NCBI GenBank assembly: GCA_965262425.1
Contig: OZ253536.1
Location: 2,666,001-2,730,000 of the forward strand
Reading direction: 5' to 3'
From: CAZOZZ01 sp965262425
GTDB lineage: Bacteria; Acidobacteriota; Terriglobia; 20CM-2-55-15
Length of the DNA: 64,000 nt
In this document: one piece after another, positions 35,801 through 45,308 of the stretch
How the letters are laid out: every line of letters begins with the position of its first letter
Numbering within the stretch: position 1 is the stretch's first letter
Made by a program: the position numbers and the translations under genes
Notes under the pieces: generated by a model
Seen by the model: only the letters and a program-made list of their open reading frames with translations
The model's database searches: none
Told to the model about the DNA's origin: nothing

Positions 35801-36245
35801 ACTCGCCCGAGGTGTCCGAAAGTAAAGGGACCACCTGGTCCGACAGAGCGGGCACCTCGGGTGAACTCTCGAGCGTGGATTCGAAGTCACCGTAAAAAAG
35901 TACGCCGCGCAGTCCGGGAGCCCGGCTCGTCACCTGGACCCAGCCCTCGAAACCATTCGAAGCGAACACTTCGTCGGCGGACATGGACAATGCTCCGCCG
36001 GGGGGGACCGAATATCGGACGGGATTGACCAGACCGGAAACCTTCGTTCCGTCAAGTGCGTAGAGGGTGAAATCGACAGCGGCTTCGGTAGAGAGAGGGT
36101 TCGAAATGTTGAAACCCGTGCGCGTGGAAGAGGTTCCGACGACCTGAGGAAGATTCAAAACCGACTGTGCGGCGACAGGCGCGGCTAAGCCCACTACCAA
36201 CAATATTGTCAACAATAGCCGCCATACTGTGTTGATTTTGACCAC
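32819..36245 (-). pseudogene. secreted repeat protein with PPC-like C-terminus, broken by TGA, MITE and IS1380
   Basis: The ATG at 36245 starts a signal peptide (LLLTILLVVGLAAPVAAQ), several beta-sandwich repeats, an IPT/TIG-like domain (VRDVSPRQGRPGEILRVQIS), a carboxypeptidase-regulatory-like domain, and a segment resembling a metallopeptidase (VIFHLLAARFSG, then AWSEGWANFFSAAV) without a visible HExxH. The frame stops at TGA 33570-33572, giving 891 residues. The same frame continues as SAHLYTFDVEGGAVSIRLDV and DLDLFLMDEAGRVIARSDRG, a pre-peptidase C-terminal domain, to MITE copy 3. After the MITE it ends NSGAYQLQIRSN at the TAG in the IS1380 target site. The ancestral product is 1033 residues. 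The 891-residue form may still be made. Confidence 0.85.
32864..33180. mobile_element. ISL3-like MITE, copy 3 (317 bp)
   Basis: Third copy of the 12425 element, with target duplication TTAAAAAT at 32856-32863 and 33181-33188. It differs from the other copies by at least one substitution in the right terminal repeat (ACAATTTCTG for ACAAATTCTG). It is inserted 12 codons before the end of the secreted-protein gene. Confidence 0.93.
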
Positions 36246-36304
36246 ACGTCACCTGTCAACGACTGTAACTAGTTGAAAACTCGAACAACTAAAGTCGAAG
36301 AGCA

Positions 36305-37642
36305 TTAACTAGCAGGTAGCTTGCCATTGATGAGATCCCGGATCCGATCGACCTGGGCCGGAACCTCGACAGGCAGATTTCGCGAAGACGGATCGGTGTC
36401 GGGCACTCGACCCTGGTGAGCCTTCAGCTTGAAATCCACGAACTTCAAGCCGTGAGCCGTACTGACGACCACGACCCGGGCCCGGGGCTCGATTGTCCCA
36501 TCGCCGATCAGCTTCTTCAAAACCGCCAGAGCCACGCCCGTTTGGGGGTCGTTGAAGAAACCGAAGCGATCGCCATGACATGCGGCATCGACCAGTTCGG
36601 CTTCGCTTGCCTGGGCAACGATCCCGTCGGTCGCCGCTATGGCGCGAACGGCCTTCGGAAAGCTTACTGGGTTACCGATCTGGATCGCCGTCGCCAAGGT
36701 AGCCCCGGCGGCGACCGGTTCCAGTTTCTCCAGGCCGTCGAGATAGGCACGGTAGAAAGGGTTTGCCTGTTCGGTCTGGGCACAAACGAGTCTGGGGAGC
36801 CGTTCGATCACCCCGATCTCCTTGAGGAGGAGGAATCCATCCGCGATCGCCGATATGTTACCGAGGTTGCCACCGGGCACCACGACGTAGTCGGGAACCT
36901 CCCAGCCCATCTGTTGCACGATCTCCACGCTGATCGACTTCTGGCCCTCAATTCTCAACGAATTCATCGAGTTGGCCAGGTATATGGATCGGTCTTCCGT
37001 GATTTCCCGGACGATCTTCATACACCCGTCGAAATCGGTGTCTATCGACAAGGTCAGGGCCCCATTTGCAATCGGTTGAATCAGCTGAGCCAGGGATATC
37101 TTGTCTCGGGGGAGAAACACGATGGCTGGGATTCCCGCCGCGGCGGCGTAAGCGGCAAGCGCGGCCGACGTATCACCGGTCGATGCACAAGCCACGGCAC
37201 GAATCCTGGTGCGAATCCGGTTCACCGCCGAAATCAAAACGGTCATTCCCAGATCCTTGAAGGATCCGGTATGCGAGGTGCCACACTGTTTGATGTAGAT
37301 CTCGCCGACGCCCAGATCCTCCGCCATCCTGGGACTCGACAACAACGGCGTGTTGCCTTCACCGAGAGAAACGATCTGATTCGACCTGATCGACGGAAAA
37401 ACGAGTTCCCGCCTGGACCACACCCCGGATGAGGCGCCGAGGCGCGAATCTAGAAGTTTTTTCCAACCATCGGGAGTAATCGAACGAAGAGCGTCCAGAT
37501 CGTGACGAACCTCCAGGAGCCCCCCGCAGGACCTGCACTGGTAAACGACTTCGTCGACTTCGTAGCGCGATCCACACCCGGAAAAGCATTCAAACCAGCA
37601 GGCAAAGTTTCCTTCAGTCGCGGACGGTGGTGTCATCGTCAA
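36305..37642 (-). CDS. thrC: threonine synthase
   Basis: A 445-residue PLP enzyme converting O-phosphohomoserine to threonine. An N-terminal zinc-ribbon-like segment (CFSGCGSRYEV; YQCRSCGG) precedes the PLP fold. The Schiff-base lysine is Lys129 in GTSHTGSFKDLGMTV, the phosphate loop is VVPGGNLGNISAIADGFLL, and SLGEGNTPL is the family's N-terminal motif. The ATG overlaps the lon stop by 4 bp, an unusual coupling of amino-acid synthesis with proteolysis. thrA/thrB are not in the window. Confidence 0.94.
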   Translation of the reverse strand: MTMTPPSATEGNFACWFECFSGCGSRYEVDEVVYQCRSCGGLLEVRHDLDALRSITPDGWKKLLDSRLGASSGVWSRRELVFPSIRSNQIVSLGEGNTPLLSSPRMAEDLGVGEIYIKQCGTSHTGSFKDLGMTVLISAVNRIRTRIRAVACASTGDTSAALAAYAAAAGIPAIVFLPRDKISLAQLIQPIANGALTLSIDTDFDGCMKIVREITEDRSIYLANSMNSLRIEGQKSISVEIVQQMGWEVPDYVVVPGGNLGNISAIADGFLLLKEIGVIERLPRLVCAQTEQANPFYRAYLDGLEKLEPVAAGATLATAIQIGNPVSFPKAVRAIAATDGIVAQASEAELVDAACHGDRFGFFNDPQTGVALAVLKKLIGDGTIEPRARVVVVSTAHGLKFVDFKLKAHQGRVPDTDPSSRNLPVEVPAQVDRIRDLINGKLPAS

Positions 37643-40071
37643 GGCTTGGCCTGTCCCTCCGGTTCCGAGAGGGCGGACCGGTCGGCGGGTCCCAGGACCG
37701 TTCGGTCAAACGCCAGGTCCAGAACTTCTTCTATAGTGTCGACGTAACGCATCCTGATGGAACCAAGCAGTTCCTCCTGAATGTCCTCCAGGGCATTCTT
37801 CTCGTTCCCGGCGGGGAGGATCAGTTCCTCAACCCCGGCCCGCCTGGCCGCCAGAACCTTTTCCTTGATGCCTCCGACCGGTAACACGTGTCCGCTGAGG
37901 GTGATCTCCCCGGTCATCGCAAGCCTGGTTTTGACAGGCTTCTGGACCAGCGCCGACACCAGAGCCGTGACCATCGTGACGCCGGCGGATGGCCCGTCCT
38001 TGGGTATGGAACCGGAAGGAACGTGGATATGGATGTCCTTTTCCTTGTAGAAATCAGCGCCCAGCCCGAGCCTGGGAGCGACGGATCGAACCCACGTCAC
38101 CGCCGCTTTCGTGGACTCCTGCATGACGTCGCCGACCTGCCCGGTAACGGTCAGGTTCCGTCCTCCGCCAACCAGGCTGGCCTCGACAAACAGCACCTCG
38201 CCCCCGACCGGCGTCCAGGCCAGGCCGACCGCAACGCCAGATCGTTTGATTCGATCTTCGAGTTCCTCCGCAATCCGGAATTTTTGTACCCCCAGAAGCG
38301 TGGAAACAACTTCCGTCGTTACGGGCGGCCGATGCGGATGGCCTTCAAGCATTTTCCGGGCAAACTTGCGACAAATGTTACCGATTTCCCGCTCCAGATT
38401 CCGGACTCCGGCTTCCCGGGTGTAATGTCGGGCCACCGACTGCAATGCATCTTCGTCGAACTCAATCTGGTCCGGCTTCAGACCGTTTTCTTCGATCTGG
38501 CGGGGCACCAGGTAGTTTTTCGCGATCTGGACCTTTTCTTCCTCGGTATAGCCCGGTAACTCGATGGTCTCCATCCGATCTCTCAAAGCGGAGGGGACCG
38601 TGTCCAGCACGTTGGCGGTCGTGATGAAGAACACTCGTGAAAGATCAAATGCAACATCGAGGTAATGGTCCCGGAAGCTGACGTTTTGCTCGGGATCGAG
38701 AACCTCGAGAAGGGCGGCCGCGGGATCGCCCCTGAAATCGGCGCCGAGCTTGTCGATTTCATCGAGCATCAGAACCGGATCCCTGGTTCCGGCGCGCCGA
38801 ATGCCCTGGACGATCTGTCCGGGCAACGCTCCGATGTAGGTACGCCGGTGTCCCCGAATCTCCGCCTCGTCGCGCATGCCTCCGAGAGACATCCGAATGA
38901 ACTTGCGTCCGGTGGCCTCTGCGATGGAACGCCCCAACGAAGTCTTACCGACGCCTGGAGGACCGACGAAGCAGAGGATCGGGGCCTTCCCCTCGGGCCG
39001 CAATTCGAGGACCGCCAGATTTTCCAGTATCCGTTCCTTGATTTTTTCCAGGTCGTGGTGGTCACGATCCAGGATCTCCTTCGCGCGAACGATGTCGACC
39101 TTCTCTTGGGAGAGAACTTGCCAGGGCAAGGTCACAAGCCAGTCCAGATACGTCCGTGTGACCGTATAGTCGGCCGCGTTAGGAGACATCCGCGCCAACC
39201 GGTTGAGTTCCCGCTCGGCCTCCTTCACGGCTTCCTCGGACATGTTGGCCTTCTCGATTTTTTCACGAAGTTCGTCGATCTCCTGCTGCGAGTCATCGCC
39301 TTCGCCAAGTTCCTTCTGTATCGCCCGCATCTGTTCCCTGAGAAAATATTCGCGCTGCGTCTTTCCGACTTCTTCTTCCACCTGACTCTGGATCTTTGTA
39401 CGAAGGTCGAGGACTTCCAGCTCTTTCGCCAACTCCGTGTTCAGGAACTCCAGTCGCTCGCGGACACTGGTACGCTCAAGGACGAACTGCTTGTTTTCGA
39501 CCGACAGGTTGGGCAAGTTGGTCGCGATGTAGTCGGCAAGCCTGCCGGATTCGTCAATGTTGATGACGAAAGCATGGAGGTCGTCGGGCAACTGTGGCGA
39601 CAACTTGATCGCGCTTTCGAACTGCCCGAGGACACTCCGCCTCAGCGCCTGGAAGCTCACTTCCGTTTCGTCTTCGGGGTCTTCCTTGAGGAGTTCGATA
39701 CTGGCCCGGTGATAGGGTTCAAACTCCGTAAACTCGACGATCCGCATCCGCGAAATCGCCATGATGACGACAAACAGGTTGCCCTCGGGTGTCCTCATCA
39801 CGCGGTGGACGACCGACACTGTCCCGGTCTGGTACAGGTCCACCGGATCTGGAGCTTCGACTTCCTTGTCTCGCTGAGTCAAGACCGCCAGAAGCCCGTC
39901 TCCCTTCTGCACGTCATTGATCAGCCGGACCGATCTCTCGCGTCCAACCGTTAACGGCATGACGGCTGTGGGGAAAATCACGGTATCGCGAACGGGAAGA
40001 ATCGGTAACTCATTCGGAATCGATGGGATTCCAGCCCGGATCTCTTCGAGATTTCCAAAATCGCTCTTCAA
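37639..40071 (-). CDS. lon: ATP-dependent protease Lon
   Basis: An 810-residue protease with the full layout: N-terminal substrate-binding domain (LPILPVRDTVIFPTAVMPL), coiled-coil, AAA+ module with Walker A GPPGVGKTS at about 370-378 and Walker B VLMLDEIDKLG, and the peptidase domain with the catalytic serine in PKDGPSAGVTMVTALVSA and lysine in LPVGGIKEKVLAARRAG. It degrades misfolded and regulatory proteins in the cytosol. Coupled to thrC. Divergent from the MFS gene with about 60 bp between starts, so promoters overlap. Confidence 0.97.
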   Translation of the reverse strand: MKSDFGNLEEIRAGIPSIPNELPILPVRDTVIFPTAVMPLTVGRERSVRLINDVQKGDGLLAVLTQRDKEVEAPDPVDLYQTGTVSVVHRVMRTPEGNLFVVIMAISRMRIVEFTEFEPYHRASIELLKEDPEDETEVSFQALRRSVLGQFESAIKLSPQLPDDLHAFVINIDESGRLADYIATNLPNLSVENKQFVLERTSVRERLEFLNTELAKELEVLDLRTKIQSQVEEEVGKTQREYFLREQMRAIQKELGEGDDSQQEIDELREKIEKANMSEEAVKEAERELNRLARMSPNAADYTVTRTYLDWLVTLPWQVLSQEKVDIVRAKEILDRDHHDLEKIKERILENLAVLELRPEGKAPILCFVGPPGVGKTSLGRSIAEATGRKFIRMSLGGMRDEAEIRGHRRTYIGALPGQIVQGIRRAGTRDPVLMLDEIDKLGADFRGDPAAALLEVLDPEQNVSFRDHYLDVAFDLSRVFFITTANVLDTVPSALRDRMETIELPGYTEEEKVQIAKNYLVPRQIEENGLKPDQIEFDEDALQSVARHYTREAGVRNLEREIGNICRKFARKMLEGHPHRPPVTTEVVSTLLGVQKFRIAEELEDRIKRSGVAVGLAWTPVGGEVLFVEASLVGGGRNLTVTGQVGDVMQESTKAAVTWVRSVAPRLGLGADFYKEKDIHIHVPSGSIPKDGPSAGVTMVTALVSALVQKPVKTRLAMTGEITLSGHVLPVGGIKEKVLAARRAGVEELILPAGNEKNALEDIQEELLGSIRMRYVDTIEEVLDLAFDRTVLGPADRSALSEPEGQAKP

Positions 40072-40132
40072 GCTCTAATCCTCATGTTCCACCGGGCAGC
40101 CGGTGGTGAACCGCGTGTGTTAGAATCCGCCG

Positions 40133-41365
40133 GTGTCGTCAGGCCGTGTTCTCGACAAGGGATCCAGCACAAACGCCCTCTCCTCCGGCTCGGACGGACC
40201 CTTCAGATGGAGGGCCGCCCTTATCCTGTTCGGCATCCTGTTCGTCGGGGTCTCCGACACCCAGCTCATTCCTCCGCTGCTGCCTTTGATCGCCGAGGAC
40301 ATTGGCACGACGCCTGGACGGGCCGGCACCATCGTCACGATGTACGCCCTTGCCGCGGCAGCGTTCGCCCTGCTGGCCGGGACCGCCTCAGACAGGCTGG
40401 GCCGCAAACGGTTAATCCTGCTGGCCCTCGGTGTCTTCAGCACGGCAGCACTGCTGACGTTCCAGGCTTCCTATTTTAGCACCTTGTTGATGACCCGGAT
40501 GTTGACGGGTCTGGGGGCGGGAGCGCTATCGACGCTCGGACTGACTTACGCCGCGGATCTCTATCCCTATCGCCATCGCGGCAAAGCCATGGGGATCATC
40601 TCCATGGCCTACTTCCTCGCGTTCGTGATCGGCATACCCGCAGGTTCCGAGGTCGCCGCCCGGTTCGGATGGCGCTGGGTTTTCATGGGTGTGGCCGTAG
40701 CCGGTGTAGTCATGCTGGTCCTGGCCGGTTTCTTCCTGCCGGACGACCGTAAACGGTCCCCCTCCACCTCCGGCACCTCCATCTTCTCCCACTTCCGGGA
40801 TTCCCAGCGCGTCGCTGGAATTGTGGCCGCTTTCCTGACTTCCGGAGGCCTTGTAGGATTCTTGACCTATGTGGGCGCCTGGCTCAGTGCCTCTGAAGGA
40901 ATTGGAATCGAGAGAATCTATCCACTGTTCATGGCGGCGGGTCTCGCTGCGACGGTGGCGGCCCCGGTTTCCGGGTGGCTTTCAGACCGTATTGGAAAGA
41001 AAAGGGTCATCGTGTGGGCGAACCTTGGGCTTTCGGCAATGTTTCTCGTGGTTTCGAGGATGGAATGGGGCGTTGCGCTCTTTGCCGGCATCGGCCTGCT
41101 GAGCATCACGGCTTCGGCCAGACAAGCGCCCCTCCACGCTTTGACGACTGAGCTGGTGTCGGCTGACAAACGTGGATCCTATGTCGCGGTGCGTAACGCG
41201 GCGTCACAACTGGGGATCGCAGCCATCGCCGCAAGTTCCGCGTTTGCATTCGACACGGTAGGGTTCGCCGGAGTCGCCTGGATCGCGGCCGGCGCCACAA
41301 TATTGATTCCGTTTGTCTGTCTGTGGATCACCGAACCTGTCGTCCCGGTCAGCCGCACGGATTGA
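40133..41365 (+). CDS. MFS transporter
   Basis: A 410-residue protein with about twelve transmembrane helices. The loop 2-3 signature appears as GTASDRLGRKRLILLALGVF, and LYPYRHRGKAMGIISMAYFL and WLSDRIGKKRVIVWANLGL are typical of the drug/sugar efflux branch of the major facilitator superfamily. Substrate unknown. The start is a GTG at 40133. Its 3' end lies 75 bp before the GTPase start. Confidence 0.88.
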   Translation: MSSGRVLDKGSSTNALSSGSDGPFRWRAALILFGILFVGVSDTQLIPPLLPLIAEDIGTTPGRAGTIVTMYALAAAAFALLAGTASDRLGRKRLILLALGVFSTAALLTFQASYFSTLLMTRMLTGLGAGALSTLGLTYAADLYPYRHRGKAMGIISMAYFLAFVIGIPAGSEVAARFGWRWVFMGVAVAGVVMLVLAGFFLPDDRKRSPSTSGTSIFSHFRDSQRVAGIVAAFLTSGGLVGFLTYVGAWLSASEGIGIERIYPLFMAAGLAATVAAPVSGWLSDRIGKKRVIVWANLGLSAMFLVVSRMEWGVALFAGIGLLSITASARQAPLHALTTELVSADKRGSYVAVRNAASQLGIAAIAASSAFAFDTVGFAGVAWIAAGATILIPFVCLWITEPVVPVSRTD

Positions 41366-41439
41366 GGGCCCCCACCCCCACGCCTCGAAGGCCTTCGGGG
41401 CGCATGATCACGCTCATCCCCTATGCTATTCTGTTCCCG

Positions 41440-42396
41440 ATGCCTGCAAACCTCACACCGCAGTATCTGGAAGCCGAAAAACGCTTCAAAGCGGCCGTGG
41501 GCGCCCCGGAAAAACTGGTGGCTCTTCAGGAAATGATGGCGATCATTCCGAAGCACAAGGGCACGGAAAAGCTTCGAGCCGAGTTGAAGCGCAAACTGTC
41601 TGCTATGCGCAAAGAATCGACTTCGAAGAAGTCAGCCTCAAGGAAGGATTTCTTCCTCGTGGAACGGGAGGGTGCCCGGCAATTGGCATTGGTCGGCGCC
41701 CCGAACTCCGGCAAGTCCAGCCTGATGTCCCGCCTCACCAACCGGGATCCGGAAGTCGCAGACTATCCGTTCACGACTCGGGCACCGGCGCCCGGAATGC
41801 TGGTCTATCAAGATGTGAGCCTGCAGTTGATCGATCTGCCACCGGTGTCGGAAGTGCACATGGAACACTGGGTGCCGCAGATCATTCGCAACGCCGACGC
41901 CGTTCTCTGGATCGTGGATCTGTCCGACGACAGTGTTCTCGATCAGATGGAATCCACGATCGCTATCCTCGGCGAAGCCAGGAGCGATCTTAGAAAGCAC
42001 CAGACACTTCTTGTTGGAAACAAGAACGACTCGGGAGGCGCACCCGACCGCGAACAGATCGTTCGGGAAATTTACGGGGATTCCTTCCCGTTTGTCGCCT
42101 TTTCATCGAACGACCCGGACCCGGTCACAGTGGAGAGGTTTGAAGAAAGGGTTTATCACTTCCTCGATCTCGTGCGTGTCTACACCAAAACGCCCGGTAA
42201 AAAAGTAGAGCGCGCGGATCCTTTCGTCCTGTCACGTGGAAGCACGGTGGTCGATCTGGCTGGAACAATACACCGGGACCTCGAAGAGAGTCTGAAGTTT
42301 GCCAAGGTGTGGGGCGACGGGAAGATCGACGGCCTCATGGTAGCCAGGGACTATGTTCTCGACGACGGTGACATCGTCGAACTCCATGCTGCATAA
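41440..42396 (+). CDS. DRG/Obg-like GTPase with TGS domain
   Basis: 318 residues from the ATG at 41440; the longer frame from 41323 overlaps the MFS gene and lacks similarity. An N-terminal helical region (LTPQYLEAEKRFKAAVGAPE) precedes the G domain: P-loop ALVGAPNSGKSSLMSRL, switch region ADYPFTTRAPAPGMLVYQDV, G3 LQLIDLPP (normally DxPG) and G4 LLVGNKND. The C-terminal TGS domain ends DYVLDDGDIVELHAA. This matches the DRG-like branch, implicated in ribosome function. The DLPP in place of DLPG is a noticeable variation. 8 bp before the HtrA-like gene. Confidence 0.85.
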   Translation: MPANLTPQYLEAEKRFKAAVGAPEKLVALQEMMAIIPKHKGTEKLRAELKRKLSAMRKESTSKKSASRKDFFLVEREGARQLALVGAPNSGKSSLMSRLTNRDPEVADYPFTTRAPAPGMLVYQDVSLQLIDLPPVSEVHMEHWVPQIIRNADAVLWIVDLSDDSVLDQMESTIAILGEARSDLRKHQTLLVGNKNDSGGAPDREQIVREIYGDSFPFVAFSSNDPDPVTVERFEERVYHFLDLVRVYTKTPGKKVERADPFVLSRGSTVVDLAGTIHRDLEESLKFAKVWGDGKIDGLMVARDYVLDDGDIVELHAA

Positions 42397-42404
42397 TTAA
42401 TCCA

Positions 42405-43598
42405 ATGAATCAGGGACTAAGAATTGCACTACTGACTTCGCTCATAACGACGGCGCTCGTCTATGTCATCCTGGAGTGGCGGCCGTTGCGACCGGAACCG
42501 ATTCGGACGGAGCCGGTGGACACGGTGATTCCGGACGTGGCCCTGGCTGCGCCGGCACCATCTCCGGTCAGCCCGACACCGTTGCAGCACACCGAAACGA
42601 GTCCGGACGAGCTGAACAACATCGAAATCTACAGGAAATACAGTCCCGGAGTGGTGAACATCACATCCACGATCCTCACGTACGACTTCTTCCTCCGGCC
42701 GATTCCGGAATCGGGTAGTGGGTCCGGAGTCATAGCCGACACCGACGGCAACATCGTGACGAACTATCACGTCATCGAGGGGGCACGCCAGCTCGAAGTC
42801 ACGCTGTGGGACCAGAGCCGGTACGAGGCGCGGGTGGTCGGGGCGGACCCGAGCAACGATATCGCGGTCATCCACATCGATGCCCCCAGCCAGGACCTGG
42901 TTCCGATCCCACTGGGAACGACCGAGGGTCTCCAGGTCGGCCAGAAAGTCCTGGCGATCGGCAATCCGTTCGGTCTTGACGGCACCTTGACTACCGGAAT
43001 AATCAGCTCTCTTGGCAGATCTATCCAGGCCAGCAACGGACGCATCATCGAAGGTGTGGTCCAGACCGATGCGGCCATCAACCCGGGCAATTCCGGGGGC
43101 CCGCTCCTGAACTCGCGAGGAGAAGTCATCGGCATCAACACGGCGATCGTATCCCCCTCCAACTCGGGAAACGTGGGAATCGGGTTTGCGGTTCCGGTGG
43201 AAACGGTCCGAAGGGTAACCAACGACCTCATCACCTTTGGCCGGGTGCGCCGCGTGTTCATGGGGTTCGGTGGCCTGGATCTGACCAGGCTGGGACGTCT
43301 TGTCGAAGCCCTCAACCTGGGAACCGAATCGGGCGTGTTGATCGTCAGCATCCAGCCGAACAGCCCGGCGGCCAACGGCGGGTTGGTCGGCCCGAGCCGT
43401 GACGTCAGGGTCGGGAACTACAGGATCCCCGCAGGCGGTGATGTGATCGTCGAAATCGATGGTCGCAGCGTGTCGACGGTAACTGAAATCAGCACCATTC
43501 TGGAGCAACACCGTCCCGGCGATCAAATCAGCGTCACGGTCGTTCGGGACAGGGAGAGACTCGATGTCCGTCTGACGCTGCTCGAAGAGAACCCTTAG
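42405..43598 (+). CDS. S1C serine protease (DegQ/HtrA-like)
   Basis: 397 residues: an N-terminal membrane anchor (about 5-23), a proline-rich linker, a trypsin-like domain with catalytic His122 (NIVTNYHVIEGA), Asp152 (NDIAVIHID) and Ser230 (INPGNSGGPLL), and a C-terminal PDZ domain with RVGNYRIPAGGDVIVEIDGR. The domain lies outside the cytoplasm and degrades damaged envelope proteins. Like DegS it has one PDZ and a membrane anchor. The stop codon abuts a palindromic element. Confidence 0.94.
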   Translation: MNQGLRIALLTSLITTALVYVILEWRPLRPEPIRTEPVDTVIPDVALAAPAPSPVSPTPLQHTETSPDELNNIEIYRKYSPGVVNITSTILTYDFFLRPIPESGSGSGVIADTDGNIVTNYHVIEGARQLEVTLWDQSRYEARVVGADPSNDIAVIHIDAPSQDLVPIPLGTTEGLQVGQKVLAIGNPFGLDGTLTTGIISSLGRSIQASNGRIIEGVVQTDAAINPGNSGGPLLNSRGEVIGINTAIVSPSNSGNVGIGFAVPVETVRRVTNDLITFGRVRRVFMGFGGLDLTRLGRLVEALNLGTESGVLIVSIQPNSPAANGGLVGPSRDVRVGNYRIPAGGDVIVEIDGRSVSTVTEISTILEQHRPGDQISVTVVRDRERLDVRLTLLEENP

Positions 43599-43756
43599 GA
43601 GCCTGCTCGGCAGAAGGGATCGTACCGAGAAAGTGGAGAATCGAGGCCAGACTTTCTCGATTTTGAGGCGAATAGTGGTTCTATTTAACGAAAAATCGGG
43701 GAAATCTGGACCGATTATACCGCTTTCGCAGTAGATTCCTTCTGCCACGCTGGCTC
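43599..43756. repeat. 158-bp palindromic MITE-like element
   Basis: The ends pair: GAGCCTGCTCGGCAGAAGGG (from 43599) with ATTCCTTCTGCCACGCTGGC (from 43735), 18 of 22 bases complementary. The interior also pairs, AATCGAGGCCAGACTTTCTC (near 43638) with AAAAATCGGGGAAATCTGGA (near 43691). The whole element is one long imperfect hairpin starting at the first base after the protease stop codon. The spacer continues to 43840 with a family-B-like arm at 43805-43838. Confidence 0.65.
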
Positions 43757-43840
43757 CTGGCCTGTGGTGGGAGCCCGAAGTCCGAGGTCCGACGTCGGAA
43801 GTCGGAAAGCCAACGGCCAGCTGACAGCCAAAAACCAACA

Positions 43841-44257
43841 ATGACATTTTACAGATCGCGCTACTGGGTAATCGGGCGGCGAGTGGCCCTTATAGTGATC
43901 GCCCTGGTCGTCGGCTACCGGTCGTACGGTGATGCCGTCGCCGGATGGTTTCGGGAACCTTTGCCGGCGGAGGAACTTGTCGTCACCGAAACTGAGTTCA
44001 GGGCCGACGTAGGCGGGGAGCGCCCTGTCTGGATCATCCGGCTCCGAAACCTCAGCTCGAAAAGAACGTATGACGAAATCCTGATGGAAGCCACTTACAT
44101 GGATGACGAAGGGACGGTGCTGGAGACCGACCGGATAGTGATCCGTCAGGTTGTGGGTCCGGGTGAGGAAAAGGAAGTTGCCAGTAGCGATCCGCGCCCA
44201 CGGGGACAGGCGACACGAGGAGTACTCAAGGTGCTCGACGCCGAGGTGGTACCCTGA
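43841..44257 (+). CDS. membrane-anchored FxLYD-like protein
   Basis: 138 residues: one N-terminal transmembrane helix (VALIVIALVVGYRSYGDAV) followed by a small beta-sandwich (WIIRLRNLSSKRTYDEILME; EATYMDDEGTVLETDRIVI) resembling FxLYD/DUF3426-type extracytoplasmic domains. Function unknown. The stop codon overlaps the next ATG (TGATG), so it heads an operon with the metallohydrolase and thioesterase genes. Confidence 0.65.
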   Translation: MTFYRSRYWVIGRRVALIVIALVVGYRSYGDAVAGWFREPLPAEELVVTETEFRADVGGERPVWIIRLRNLSSKRTYDEILMEATYMDDEGTVLETDRIVIRQVVGPGEEKEVASSDPRPRGQATRGVLKVLDAEVVP

Positions 44258-44886
44258 TGATTGTCGAGACGTTTCCGGTCGGGTTGCTCCAGTGCAACTG
44301 CACGATTCTTGGGGATGAAGAGACGCGTGAAGCCATTGTCGTCGACCCGGGCGACGATGCGGACGCCATCATGAGTCGCCTCGAAAAGCACGACCTCGAA
44401 TTAAAACGCATCGTCTGCACTCACGCGCACATCGACCACGTGGGTGCGATCTACGATTTGCAGGCAAAGTCCGATTCCCCGGCCAGCATTCACGAAAAGG
44501 ATCTTTTCTTGTTTGACAATCTCAAAACACAGGCTGAATGGATCGGCATGCCAACTCCGAAACGCGGTGAGATTGATCGGTTCGTGGATGATGGTGACTC
44601 GGTGGAGTGTCCCAACGTAATTCTGGGAGTCATTCACACGCCAGGTCACACGCCGGGCAGTTTGACCCTTCACCTGGGGACCGAGAGCCCGATTCTCTTC
44701 ACCGGGGACACCCTTTTCCTCAACAGCATCGGCCGAACCGATCTCTGGGGCGGATCCCTTCCGGACCTGCTCGGTTCGATCAAGGGGAGATTGTTGGAAT
44801 TCGATGACGAAACCCTCGTGGTGCCGGGCCACGGGCCCAACACCACGATCGGGCGCGAGCGAGCCCAGAATCCGTTCCTGAGGTAA
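44257..44886 (+). CDS. MBL-fold metallohydrolase (glyoxalase II-like)
   Basis: 209 residues with the metallo-beta-lactamase motif THAHIDHVGA (His56, His58, Asp60, His61), then HTPGHTPGSLTLHL, LFTGDTLFLNSIGRTDL and the last ligand in LVVPGHGPNTTIGRER. This is the short YcbL-like form of glyoxalase II that lacks the C-terminal helical domain. It binds two metal ions and hydrolyses thioesters such as S-lactoylglutathione; the actual substrate is not certain. Translationally coupled to the preceding gene and 6 bp before the thioesterase gene. Confidence 0.9.
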   Translation: MIVETFPVGLLQCNCTILGDEETREAIVVDPGDDADAIMSRLEKHDLELKRIVCTHAHIDHVGAIYDLQAKSDSPASIHEKDLFLFDNLKTQAEWIGMPTPKRGEIDRFVDDGDSVECPNVILGVIHTPGHTPGSLTLHLGTESPILFTGDTLFLNSIGRTDLWGGSLPDLLGSIKGRLLEFDDETLVVPGHGPNTTIGRERAQNPFLR

Positions 44887-44892
44887 AACTGA

Positions 44893-45273
44893 ATGAGTGA
44901 ACGTAGCGTTGCGATCCGAGTGATGATGCTGCCGAAGGATACGAACCCCCTCGGGACGATTTTCGGTGGCGTCATTCTCAGCCAGCTCGATCTCGCGGGT
45001 GGAATTGAGGCTCGAAAGCATTCGGATAAACGATTCGTGACAAAGGCCATGCGCGAGGTGGAATTCGTCGCTCCGGTCTTTCTCGGCGATGTCGTGACGT
45101 TTTTCACCACCACGGAAAGACTCGGCAGAACATCGGTCACGGTCCACGTAGATGTAGAGGCGGAGCGCTGCGGCCCACACGGGAACAGGGAAATCGTCAA
45201 GGTGACCGAGGCCACGGTCGTTTACGTCGCAATCGACGGCGACTTGCGTCCGACACCTGTCAGGAACGAATAG
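44893..45273 (+). CDS. hotdog acyl-CoA thioesterase (YciA-like)
   Basis: 126 residues with the BFIT/YciA hotdog signature PKDTNPLGTIFGGVILSQLD, where the acidic residue after the helix start is catalytic, and EFVAPVFLGDVVTFFTTTE. It hydrolyses acyl-CoA to acid and CoA, active as an oligomer in the cytosol. Short distances on both sides place it in an operon with the MBL hydrolase and the 5'-3' exonuclease. Confidence 0.9.
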   Translation: MSERSVAIRVMMLPKDTNPLGTIFGGVILSQLDLAGGIEARKHSDKRFVTKAMREVEFVAPVFLGDVVTFFTTTERLGRTSVTVHVDVEAERCGPHGNREIVKVTEATVVYVAIDGDLRPTPVRNE

Positions 45274-45308
45274 AAAGAAAGCGGGCACCGTCTCCCGGGT
45301 ACACCATC

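Noticed and set aside
36416..37432. 338-codon open frame opposite thrC
   Set aside because: Antisense shadow of threonine synthase with no recognisable domain.
38665..39954. 429-codon open frame opposite lon
   Set aside because: It lies wholly antisense to a clear Lon protease; long antisense frames are expected in GC-rich coding DNA and its translation has no family motif.
42429..43847. 472-codon open frame opposite the HtrA-like protease
   Set aside because: Antisense to a gene with intact catalytic triad; sequence is Arg/Asp-rich without domains.
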